Below, piece by piece: positions 8,210 to 15,269 of a stretch of DNA of 57,399 nt; the stretch's first letter is position 1, and each line of letters begins with the position of its first letter. Location of the stretch: assembly GCF_013817345.1 (NCBI RefSeq), contig NZ_JACDCW010000012.1, forward strand, positions 1 to 57,399. Direction: 5' to 3'. Position numbers and translations under genes: made by a program. This DNA comes from Methylibium sp. Its GTDB lineage: Bacteria; Pseudomonadota; Gammaproteobacteria; Burkholderiales; Burkholderiaceae_C. The notes below the pieces were generated by a model. The model ran no database searches. It was not told the DNA's origin and saw nothing but the letters and a program-made list of their open reading frames with translations.

Positions 8210-8500
8210 ATGACCTACCCCACGTCTCACGTTCGCATTTTCAACACCCCTACGCGACCCGTGCGTGTGCTCAACGCCGCCGAGTTTTACGCTGCGTTGG
8301 ATGCCGGGCTTAAAGAGCTCCGAGCGGAAAACGCAGCGGATTGCGCACGGCTCGACAAGGTGGCTGCTGATCTCGCCAGCACCGTGCCGCAACAGCACCG
8401 CGTGCTGAACGCGCTCGCGGAATACCACTCACTCATCCGCGTCGCCCGCGGCAACGGTACCCAGGCCGCCAGGCTGCAACGACTTTACGGAGCGAACTGA
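8210..8500 (+). CDS. hypothetical protein of the island
   Basis: A 96-residue product preceded by a good ribosome site (GAGGTGA). Not recognised. It is largely helical, with residues 25-80 compatible with a coiled coil. It sits directly before the 239-residue gene, one base separating the stop from the next ATG, so the two are co-translated and may act together. Confidence 0.55.
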   Translation: MTYPTSHVRIFNTPTRPVRVLNAAEFYAALDAGLKELRAENAADCARLDKVAADLASTVPQQHRVLNALAEYHSLIRVARGNGTQAARLQRLYGAN

Positions 8501-8501
8501 C

Positions 8502-9221
8502 ATGGATACCTACGCACAAGCTGTTCTCGAAGCCAACCGCCTGAAGGCTGAAGACGAGGGCTACGAAGCGGGTATCGCCGCGCTGCAAGCCGGCCGCGAT
8601 GCGTCTCGCGCGATGGCTACCGCTCGGCGCCCGGTCCTGCTCGCGCTGATGTCCGCGCACGTAGCCGAGCTATCGGCCCAGCTTCAGGCTGCGATGGCCG
8701 ATGCAGTGCGCCAGGCGGCCGACGCCATCGATCCGGCCGACCCCATGCTGCCGATTGCCGTGAGCGACCTGCGGGGCCGCCTTGCCCGTATGGGCGCGAG
8801 GCAAGCCCTGGATAGGGATGTTGTGCGCCCAGCCGTGCTTGCCACCGTGCGCGACTTCGGCGTGCACGGTGTGGCCGCTCGCAACATCGTGGCGCGGTTG
8901 CCGGATGCGTCGAGCTGGCTTGATACCGAGCTGCTGACGCGCGACCTTTACGAGCTGCTGAAGCTCGCGGATGAGATGGTGCTCGACCTCGGCCAGCTCT
9001 TGAGCGATGCGCAGCACCAGCATGACGACACGCAGATGCTGGGCGACCTGGCGCCGTCGGCCGAGGCGCCTGGATTCGCAGCGCATGACTTCGCAGCGCT
9101 GCGCAGTGCCGTTGCCGGGGGCGACGCCTTCGATCACAGCCATACCGCGCTTCGCGACACGGCTGCCGAGAAGGCGCGTGAGGTGGCAAACGCGGCGAGA
9201 TTCACCCAGCTTCATAGTTGA
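8502..9221 (+). CDS. hypothetical helical protein of the island
   Basis: A 239-residue, alanine-rich, almost wholly helical protein with no signal peptide or membrane segment. GGAGCG precedes the ATG. I do not recognise a family. It lies immediately before the baseplate-hub-like gene (6 bases between them). A structural or chaperone role linked to that protein is therefore conceivable, but nothing in the residues proves it. Confidence 0.6.
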   Translation: MDTYAQAVLEANRLKAEDEGYEAGIAALQAGRDASRAMATARRPVLLALMSAHVAELSAQLQAAMADAVRQAADAIDPADPMLPIAVSDLRGRLARMGARQALDRDVVRPAVLATVRDFGVHGVAARNIVARLPDASSWLDTELLTRDLYELLKLADEMVLDLGQLLSDAQHQHDDTQMLGDLAPSAEAPGFAAHDFAALRSAVAGGDAFDHSHTALRDTAAEKAREVANAARFTQLHS

Positions 9222-9227
9222 ACCGCC

Positions 9228-10112
9228 ATGGCTGAGCAGTTTCTGCGGTTCGCCGAGGTGCTGCTCGGCCCGCTCGCCGATTGGCAGGGCCCGGGTAACC
9301 GGGGCGATGCGGTGCGAGTGATCGCCGACGGATCGAACGAGCGCTTGCGCGTGCAGTTCAACGCGCAAAAGAGCCTGACCGGCTCGCCGAACAAGACGGA
9401 CCTGCTCATCACGGGCCTCGCGCGGGACACGCAGAACGCTTTGAGGGGCGGCTACACCAGTGTGCAAGTCGTGGCCGGCTACAGCAGCGATCCGAGCAAT
9501 GCGCAAGTCGTGGCTGCCGGCGGCTTGCTAGGGGCGTTCACGAGCCGCCAGGGGGCCGACGTGGTCACCCATTGCACCGTCCTTGACGGTGGCGGCGCCA
9601 TGGCCCGCGGCGCCTACTCGCGCGCCTTTAGCGGCGGCACTCCCGTTGCGCAAATCGTTCGCGATCTTGCCGGCGCGCTGCCCGGTGTGACGGTGGGCGA
9701 AATCGATGTGGACGGCCGCTTGAATGCCAAGGGCATGCAGTTCGCCGGGGCGACCGCGGGCCAGTTGAACAAGCTCGCCGATCATTTCGGCTTTTCGTGG
9801 TCGGTGCAGGGCGGCAGGTTTCAGGCCCTCAGCGATACGCGGGCGTTGCGCACGGTCTATAGCTTCGCATCGGAATCCAACCTGCTCAGCCTCACGCCGA
9901 TACTCGCCGGGCCGCTGCAAGCTCAGACGGGCGTCGAACTGCTGGCGCTGTTCACTCCGGGCGTGAAGCCGGGCGACACGGTGCGCGTTGCGTCCGCCCT
10001 GTCGCCTCGCTTGAATGGCAACTACAAAGCGACCAGCGTCGTTCAGTCGTTCGATTCACACGGCCCCGCCACAAGCAAGATTTCGTGCCTCAAGACGCCG
10101 GCCGGGGTCTGA
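9228..10112 (+). CDS. phage baseplate/tail hub-like protein
   Basis: A 294-residue protein whose segment order resembles tail hub proteins of the gp44/gpD type. An N-terminal beta-rich part leads into RVQFNAQKSLTGSPNKTDL, then VQVVAGYSS...GLLGAFTSRQGADVVTHCTVLDGG. A helical segment (AFSGGTPVAQIVRDLAGALPGV) is followed by LNKLADHFGFSWSVQGGRFQAL, and the C-terminus is ALFTPGVKPGDTVRV...GNYKATSVVQSFDSHG. In phages such proteins join the tail tube to the spike. It is the only recognisable virion-type gene of the element. The call rests on pattern resemblance, not alignment. Confidence 0.6.
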   Translation: MAEQFLRFAEVLLGPLADWQGPGNRGDAVRVIADGSNERLRVQFNAQKSLTGSPNKTDLLITGLARDTQNALRGGYTSVQVVAGYSSDPSNAQVVAAGGLLGAFTSRQGADVVTHCTVLDGGGAMARGAYSRAFSGGTPVAQIVRDLAGALPGVTVGEIDVDGRLNAKGMQFAGATAGQLNKLADHFGFSWSVQGGRFQALSDTRALRTVYSFASESNLLSLTPILAGPLQAQTGVELLALFTPGVKPGDTVRVASALSPRLNGNYKATSVVQSFDSHGPATSKISCLKTPAGV

Positions 10113-10253
10113 GCGGCGGACGGCAGGGCCTCTTGAGCACAAAGCCGCGCTAGCGCTTGCGATCAGCGGACACGGGAGCAGACGCTCTCTGATCGGATGC
10201 AGCCAATGGGCATTTGCTGAGACACTAAACGTGGCTCCGCCGCCCCTCTCGCT

Positions 10254-11204
10254 ATGACGTTAATAATTACCTGCATTACCGACGAGTACGTCCTACAGGT
10301 TTCTGACCGTAGATTGACGCATTTGCCTGGACCGCGTCATGGAGAAATATTAACCGATGAGTGCAATAAAGCTGTCGTAAAGGATTTTAGGATTGCCTTT
10401 GCCTTCACTGGAATTTCTGAAATTGACAAGGAGCGTGCGGACTACTGGCTATGCAGGCAGTTAATAGCTGCTCATTCAAACGAAGGTGGGGACGATTTAA
10501 AGCGTTGTCTCGAACGTATTGCCAATGCGGCCACGCTGGGTTTCGCTCGATTAAGAAAAGATACCGGGACGCTGTATCGTCACGCCTTCGTTGGAGCCGG
10601 CTGGGCCTATTGCGGAATAGGTGATCCTGAGCAAACCGTCGCAGAGCTGTGTCCGATCTACCTGTTTGTCTCGAATGCGCTCAATCAGCAGCTCCGTTGG
10701 ACCGCTGCTGCTCGTGATGACTTCAACTGGGGGTGGGGATTTTTCCGGGGAAAGGGACTGCTACATTTGAGCACCGCAGGCCAGAACGTACGAGAAAGTC
10801 AGCTCAAGGAGCTTAGACGAAATATCGTCAGACTCCTTCGTGCGGGAGCTGGCCCTCAATCGGCGGCGCGACTGATGGTCGAGGCTGTCCGCGAGGTTGC
10901 ACGTAGTTATAAGTCCGTCGGAAACGACGTTATGGTGTCGTGTGTTCCGCGACAGGCGGTGGCCAATAACGACACGGGCCTACGGGTGGAATTTGGACCT
11001 CCTAACCGGCAAGTCAGTACCTTCCATTTTGTGTCCGGGAAAAGAGAAGTCGCCTACGGGCCTCAATATGTACACGGTAATCGCTTCTTTGGCGATTGGC
11101 ATATAGACGCTCCCGCGGGAATCAATCCGATCACGGGCACTATCAACATGACGGGGGGCAGCGTCATATTTAGGACGGGTTTGGGAGACGCCCCAGCCTT
11201 ATAA
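10254..11204 (+). CDS. putative proteasome-type Ntn hydrolase (cargo)
   Basis: A 316-residue protein. Its first 40 residues match the start of proteasome beta/HslV/Anbu enzymes: MTLIITCITDEYVLQVSDRRL then DECNKAVV and RIAFAFTGISEID. If the initiator Met is removed, Thr2 becomes the N-terminal nucleophile, Asp18 falls exactly where Asp17 of the proteasome lies, and Lys39 in ECNK would match Lys33 with a short insertion. This predicts a self-contained amidohydrolase or peptidase. The gene is visibly richer in A/T than its neighbours and is separated from the hub gene by 141 bp, so it looks like separately acquired cargo. No Shine-Dalgarno is evident before the ATG. Confidence 0.6.
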   Translation: MTLIITCITDEYVLQVSDRRLTHLPGPRHGEILTDECNKAVVKDFRIAFAFTGISEIDKERADYWLCRQLIAAHSNEGGDDLKRCLERIANAATLGFARLRKDTGTLYRHAFVGAGWAYCGIGDPEQTVAELCPIYLFVSNALNQQLRWTAAARDDFNWGWGFFRGKGLLHLSTAGQNVRESQLKELRRNIVRLLRAGAGPQSAARLMVEAVREVARSYKSVGNDVMVSCVPRQAVANNDTGLRVEFGPPNRQVSTFHFVSGKREVAYGPQYVHGNRFFGDWHIDAPAGINPITGTINMTGGSVIFRTGLGDAPAL

Positions 11205-11367
11205 GGCGACCGACCAGGTCAGCAGAGGCGCACGTCAATGCGAGAGCCGGCCCTGGCGTAGGCAAGCGACGGCCACGACCTTCGGTGCGAACCGGTGCCA
11301 GTTCTTTTGCTCGCTCACAGCTCGGCGGACGCTTGCTGCCGTTCGTCCTAGGGCGCGATGCGCCACA

Positions 11368-11652
11368 TTAGCCGTGTGCGAGGTTGCCGGCCATGCGTTG
11401 GACCGCTTTAAGCACTCGGACGCGATCTACTCGATCTGCGCAGTCCTCTAGCTCTTCTCTGGTGAAGATTTCATGGGCGGTACGTGAGGCGGACGCCACC
11501 TCAAGCGAGTAGGACTCCGGCACTGTCGCACTAGCAGCCCCCGGCTCGTGGCCCCACGTGAAACGAAGGTGCTGCCGGGCCTCTGCCACCAACGCGGCTT
11601 CGATGTTCGCCTTTCCCGCACGTAGCTGTGCAGTCGCGTCTTCTGTTGCCAT
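11368..11652 (-). CDS. small hypothetical protein near attR
   Basis: A 94-residue acidic protein on the strand opposite to the rest of the island. The ATG at 11652 is preceded by GAGAGGAA, which decides the start against a longer frame running into attR. The C-terminal part reads FTREELEDCADRVDRVRVLKAVQRMA, probably helical. No family recognised. As the last gene inside the element it may be regulatory, or accessory to the neighbouring Ntn hydrolase, with which it converges. Confidence 0.55.
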   Translation of the reverse strand: MATEDATAQLRAGKANIEAALVAEARQHLRFTWGHEPGAASATVPESYSLEVASASRTAHEIFTREELEDCADRVDRVRVLKAVQRMAGNLAHG

Positions 11653-11757
11653 GCCTGTTCCTCTCGAGCCAACTATGGCACGCGCCAGGGCGGGGGAGGG
11701 AAGGGGGTTACGATGCACACGGCGCGCAAACCCGCGCGAATGCTCGTTGACAGGAGA

Positions 11758-11771
11758 CTTCGTCTCCGCCA
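11758..11771 (+). repeat. attR: 14-bp repeat
   Basis: CTTCGTCTCCGCCA, the second copy of the tRNA-Ser 3' end. GGAGAC (11753-11758) precedes it, so GGAGAC-TTC-GTCTCC forms a short hairpin that imitates the tRNA acceptor stem. Confidence 0.9.
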
Positions 11772-11780
11772 CCCCTGCAA

Positions 11781-11806
11781 AAGCCCGCTTCGGCGGGCTT
11801 TTTTTC
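11781..11806 (+). terminator. intrinsic terminator, originally of tRNA-Ser
   Basis: The stem AAGCCCGC / GCGGGCTT (11781-11788, 11793-11800) with a TTCG loop is followed by a T-run. It lies 10 bases after attR, as expected for the tRNA terminator displaced by the insertion. Confidence 0.85.
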
Positions 11807-11816
11807 CTCATCCGCC

Positions 11817-12278
11817 ATGCCGATCCGCCTCGTCGCCTTGCTCCTCACCCTCGCTCTGAGTGCGTGCGCGGGCTTGACGCGGCACGAGCCGGTGCGTGTG
11901 GCGATCGCTGCCGTCGAGCCCTTGCCAGGCGAGGGTCTGGAGTTGCGCTTCCTCGTCAAACTGCGCCTGCAGAACCCGAACGATGTGGCGCTCGACTTCA
12001 ACGGCGCTTTCATCGAGCTCGATGTGCGCGGCCAGCCCTTCGCCAGCGGCGTGTCCGATGCCGCGGGCAGCGTGCCGCGATATGGCGAGGCCGTTGTAGC
12101 GATACCGGTCACGGTGTCGGCCCTGCAAGCAGTACGCCAGGCGATAGGCGCGGTTGGCCGCAGCGACATGTCCCGCTTGGACTACGTGCTGCGGGGCAAG
12201 CTGGCCGGCGCAGGATTCGTCGACATGCCCTTCGAGTCCCGCGGCGCACTCGACTGGTCCGACGCCCTGGGGCGCTGA
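11817..12278 (+). CDS. WHy/LEA14-type lipoprotein
   Basis: A 153-residue predicted lipoprotein. The signal sequence MPIRLVALLLTLALSAC ends in a lipobox with the lipid-carrying Cys at residue 17. The mature part has the LEA14/WHy fold pattern: RFLVKLRLQNPNDVALDFNGAFIELDVRG then AVVAIPVTVSALQAV. Bacterial members are envelope proteins linked to stress protection or substrate scaffolding; the exact role is unknown. It starts just after the displaced tRNA terminator, the first backbone gene right of the island, and has no obvious Shine-Dalgarno. Confidence 0.8.
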   Translation: MPIRLVALLLTLALSACAGLTRHEPVRVAIAAVEPLPGEGLELRFLVKLRLQNPNDVALDFNGAFIELDVRGQPFASGVSDAAGSVPRYGEAVVAIPVTVSALQAVRQAIGAVGRSDMSRLDYVLRGKLAGAGFVDMPFESRGALDWSDALGR

Positions 12279-12352
12279 ACCCATCGCGAGCCGGCGGCAT
12301 CGCTTCCTGCCTCGTCGATCCTGAAGTGGTCGCCCCCTGCCCGAAGCGCCTC

Positions 12353-13117
12353 GTGGACCGGTTGCTGATCACGTGCGAGCACGGTGGGCGACGCGTGCCG
12401 CCGCGCTACCGGACCCTGTTCGCCGAGCACGGCGCGCTGCTCGAGACGCACCGGGGCTGGGATTTCGGCGCTCTGCAACTGGCCCGCGAGATGGCCGTGG
12501 CCTTTGGCGCGCCGCTGCATGCGTCGAGCACCACTCGCCTGCTCATCGATCTGAACCGCTCGATCGGCCATCGGCAGCTCTACTCCGAGGCGACGCGAGC
12601 GCTCAGTGCGGCCGAGCGGGCCGAGATCGCCAGCCGCTATCACCGGCCGCACCGCGACCGCGTACTGGCGGAAGTGCAGCGCGCCTTGGCGCAAGGCCGG
12701 CCCGTGGTGCACATCGCCTCGCACAGCTTCACGCCGGTGTGGGGCGGCGTCGTGCGCAATGCAGACATCGGCCTGCTCTACGACCCGGTGCGCCCCGGCG
12801 AGGCGTTGTTCGCAGCACGCTGGCGCCAGGCGCTTGCCAGGCGCTGCCCGGGCTTGAGCGTGCGGCGCAACTACCCGTACGCGGGCCGCGGCGACGGCCT
12901 GACCGCGCTGCTGCGCAGTCACCACCCCGCCGAGGCGTACGTCGGCATCGAGCTCGAAGTCAATCAACGCCACGTGCTGCGGGGCGGCCGTGCCTGGGCG
13001 GAGTTGCGCGGCGCACTGATCGACACGCTGCGCGAGGCACTCGACGAGGCGACACCGCGCGGCAGCGTCCCGGACCGCACAGACGCAGCCGGCGCGCAGG
13101 CGCACACTGCGGCATGA
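12353..13117 (+). CDS. N-formylglutamate amidohydrolase family protein
   Basis: A zinc hydrolase of 254 residues. ITCEHGGRRVPP at the N-terminus, then ETHRGWDFGALQLA, LLIDLNRSIGHRQLY and VVHIASHSFTPVW are the conserved blocks of the family, with the His/Glu residues that bind zinc. Some members release formate-free glutamate in histidine breakdown, but there are no hut genes here, so the substrate is open. The start is uncertain: GTG at 12353 gives the family N-terminus, and GTG at 12326 is an alternative. Neither has a strong ribosome site. Confidence 0.85.
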   Translation: MDRLLITCEHGGRRVPPRYRTLFAEHGALLETHRGWDFGALQLAREMAVAFGAPLHASSTTRLLIDLNRSIGHRQLYSEATRALSAAERAEIASRYHRPHRDRVLAEVQRALAQGRPVVHIASHSFTPVWGGVVRNADIGLLYDPVRPGEALFAARWRQALARRCPGLSVRRNYPYAGRGDGLTALLRSHHPAEAYVGIELEVNQRHVLRGGRAWAELRGALIDTLREALDEATPRGSVPDRTDAAGAQAHTAA

Positions 13118-13209
13118 AGCTTGCGAACGGTCCGGCCGCGCGAGCGCCGTTTCGATTTGCCCCGCCCCTCGGCGCGTCCTTGCCTTCACCTTCTGCCCGG
13201 GAGCCCGCC

Positions 13210-14019
13210 ATGCTGATCCGAGTCGGCTACGAACTCGTCTACCAGTGTCCTCAGCCCACGCCGATGATCCTGGCGCTCAATATCCACTATTCGCGCGCCT
13301 CCGACATCGTGCGGCCCGACCACCTGATAACCAGCCCGGCGGTGCCGGTGCGCGGTTACCGTGACCTGTTCGGCAACTGGTGCACGCGCATCGTCGCGCC
13401 GCCCGGGCGCACCGTGCTGACCACCGATGCGCTGGTCAACGACAGCGGCGAGCCCGACCCGGTGGTGCCCGATGCGCAGCAGATCCCGGTCGAATACTTG
13501 CCTGAGGAAACGCTGCTCTTCCTGCTCGGCAGCCGCTACTGCGAGACCGACCTGCTGTCCGACGAGGCCTGGCGCCTGTTCGGCAACGGCCCGACCGGCT
13601 GGGCCCGCGTGCAGACCATCTGCGATTTCGTGCACGAGCACATCGAGTTCGGCTACCCGCATGCGCGGGCGACGAAGACCGCCTGGGAAGCGTACAAGGA
13701 AGGCAAGGGTGTGTGCCGCGACTACGCGCATCTGGCCATCACCCTGTGCCGCTGCCTGAACATTCCGGCGCGCTACTGCACCGGCTACCTGGGCGACATC
13801 GGCGTGCCGCCGCCGCACGGGCCGATGGATTTCGCGGGCTGGTTCGACGTCTTTCTGGGCGACCGCTGGCACACCTTCGACGCGCGCAACAACACGCCGC
13901 GCATCGGCCGCGTGTTGATGGCGCGGGGGCGTGATGCCTCCGACGTGGCGCTGTCGAGCACCTTCGGGCCCAACACGCTGGAAGGCTTCAAGGTGTGGAC
14001 CGACGAGGTGGCGGCCTGA
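13210..14019 (+). CDS. transglutaminase-like (papain-fold) protein
   Basis: A 269-residue cytoplasmic protein with an N-terminal beta-rich domain and a C-terminal transglutaminase core. The nucleophile Cys lies in GKGVCRDYAHLAITLCR, followed by PARYCTGYLGDIG, then the catalytic His and Asp in DRWHTFDARNN. All three catalytic positions are present, so it is likely an active cysteine protease or amidase. GGGAG lies 6 bases before the ATG. Such genes often accompany alpha-E/circularly permuted ATP-grasp proteins, which are absent here, so its partner is unknown. Confidence 0.9.
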   Translation: MLIRVGYELVYQCPQPTPMILALNIHYSRASDIVRPDHLITSPAVPVRGYRDLFGNWCTRIVAPPGRTVLTTDALVNDSGEPDPVVPDAQQIPVEYLPEETLLFLLGSRYCETDLLSDEAWRLFGNGPTGWARVQTICDFVHEHIEFGYPHARATKTAWEAYKEGKGVCRDYAHLAITLCRCLNIPARYCTGYLGDIGVPPPHGPMDFAGWFDVFLGDRWHTFDARNNTPRIGRVLMARGRDASDVALSSTFGPNTLEGFKVWTDEVAA

Positions 14020-14128
14020 GAAGACGCCACGATGAGGCGGTTGTGGAAAAGCCGGACTACCCGCGTTCGCGGCCTTGGCCGACGGCGCTCCACGGCACGT
14101 AAGTCGCACGTTAAACTTCGGCGGCGCG

Positions 14129-14202
14129 GCGGGTGTAGTTCAATGGTAGAACGGCAGCTTCCCAAGCTTCATACGAGGGTTCGATTCCCTTCACCCGCTC
14201 CA
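14129..14202 (+). tRNA. tRNA-Gly(CCC)
   Basis: The acceptor GCGGGTG pairs with CACCCGC. The anticodon loop TTCCCAA gives anticodon CCC (14161-14163), the T-loop is GGTTCGATTCC and CCA is encoded. It resembles the CCC isoacceptor of other proteobacteria. The second pair of the anticodon stem is a C-T mismatch. Confidence 0.95.
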
Positions 14203-14221
14203 CCGCTTGCGCCGCCTTCAA

Positions 14222-15262
14222 TCAAGGCGACTTGCCGGTCCTGACCGCATAGCCGGCCTCGCGCCAGGCCTTCATGCCGCCATCCAGCGCGACCGAGCGC
14301 TGAAATCCCATCTGTTGCAGGGTCGCTGCGGCCAAGGTCGAGATGCGGCCGAACTCGCAGCACGCGAGGATGCGCCGTGTTGGATCGGGCAGTTCTTCAT
14401 TGACTCGCAGTTCGAGCTGTCCGCGCGGCAGCAGCCGGGCGCCTTCGATGTGGCCCTGCTCATAGGCGTCGCGTTCGCGCACGTCGAGGATGATCAATTC
14501 GGTGTCGCCCGCCGTCACGCGCGAATTGAGCTCCTCCAGCGACATGAAAGGCACCGACGCGGCGGCCTCGGCCAGCATCTCGGAAACCGTCTTGCCGCCG
14601 CTCATGTTGGTGCGCAACGCCTCGGTGATGTGCGTGGGCATGCCGAGATCCAGGCTTCTCATCATCGCCACGAAGGCTTCGCGCTCGCGCACCTGCAGGC
14701 GCGGGTTGTCGCGCAGCTCGTCGCCGATGGTCGAATGGCTGCGGCCCTTGTAGTCGTGCGCCGGGTACACGCGCAGCGCCGGGTCGAGCTTGAGCACACG
14801 CTGGAACAGGCTGTCGAACAGCGCCTGCGGATCGCCGCCCGGCAGGTCGGTGCGGCCGGTGGCGCCGATCAGCAGCGTGTCGCCGGTGAAGACGCGATCC
14901 TCGGCCACGAGGCACATCGAGTCGCCGGTGTGGCCGGGCGTGTGCAGCACGCGCAGCCGCAGCTTGCCGAGCGCAACCATCTCGCCGTCGTCCACGCGCA
15001 TGTCGACCAGCGGCGAAGGGCTCGTGCGGTGCATGACCGTCGGCACGCCGAGCTGCTGCGAGAGCCGGCGCGTGGCCGAGAAGTGGTCGGCATGCGTGTG
15101 CGTGTCGATCAGGAAGCGGATGCGCAGGCCCTCGCGCGCGGCCAGCGCGAGGTAGCGGTTGATCTGGCTGACCTCCGGGTCGATCAGCGCGGCAGCGCAG
15201 GTGTCGGCGCAGCCGACCAGGTAGGACTGGCAGCCGCCGGTGGCGACCTGCTCGAAGATCAA
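14222..15262 (-). CDS. persulfide dioxygenase-rhodanese fusion
   Basis: A 346-residue fusion. Residues 1-225 are a metallo-beta-lactamase domain of the ETHE1 type: THTHADH at 54-60, His111 in HTPGHTG, Asp128 in FTGDTL and His169 in PAHDYKG bind the iron. Residues 235-345 are a rhodanese domain with the active-site Cys302 in ACCEFGRIS. Characterised fusions oxidise glutathione persulfide and exchange sulfane sulfur, detoxifying sulfide in the cytoplasm. The rhodanese loop differs from the usual CRxGxRS because the second Arg position holds Ile. The start is TTG at 15262, 7 bases after the stop of the peroxiredoxin gene, so the two form an operon. Confidence 0.88.
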   Translation of the reverse strand: MIFEQVATGGCQSYLVGCADTCAAALIDPEVSQINRYLALAAREGLRIRFLIDTHTHADHFSATRRLSQQLGVPTVMHRTSPSPLVDMRVDDGEMVALGKLRLRVLHTPGHTGDSMCLVAEDRVFTGDTLLIGATGRTDLPGGDPQALFDSLFQRVLKLDPALRVYPAHDYKGRSHSTIGDELRDNPRLQVREREAFVAMMRSLDLGMPTHITEALRTNMSGGKTVSEMLAEAAASVPFMSLEELNSRVTAGDTELIILDVRERDAYEQGHIEGARLLPRGQLELRVNEELPDPTRRILACCEFGRISTLAAATLQQMGFQRSVALDGGMKAWREAGYAVRTGKSP

Positions 15263-15269
15263 GACAAGC

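Larger units (their letters stand above)
1707..11771. mobile_element. integrated satellite-like element in tRNA-Ser(GCT)
   Basis: The element is bounded by the 14-bp direct repeat CTTCGTCTCCGCCA (1707-1720 and 11758-11771), the left copy being the tRNA 3' end. The gene next to the tRNA is a P4-type tyrosine integrase. An AlpA-like regulator, a prim-pol/SF3-helicase replication protein, small phage-like genes, one baseplate-hub-like gene and a cargo gene of different composition follow. No portal, capsid, large terminase, tail fibre or lysis gene can be recognised, so it cannot form particles alone by any route visible here. It is either a phage satellite or a reduced prophage. The tRNA terminator displaced beyond attR supports insertion into a previously continuous tRNA-terminator unit. 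Confidence 0.9.

Noticed and set aside
10113-10253. A small gene between the hub-like and Ntn-hydrolase genes
   Set aside because: No frame with a start, ribosome site and plausible product fits; it is best read as a junction between phage-like and cargo segments.
11205-11367. Continuation of the cargo gene or another gene before the minus-strand gene
   Set aside because: No supported frame was found; the stretch appears non-coding between convergent genes.
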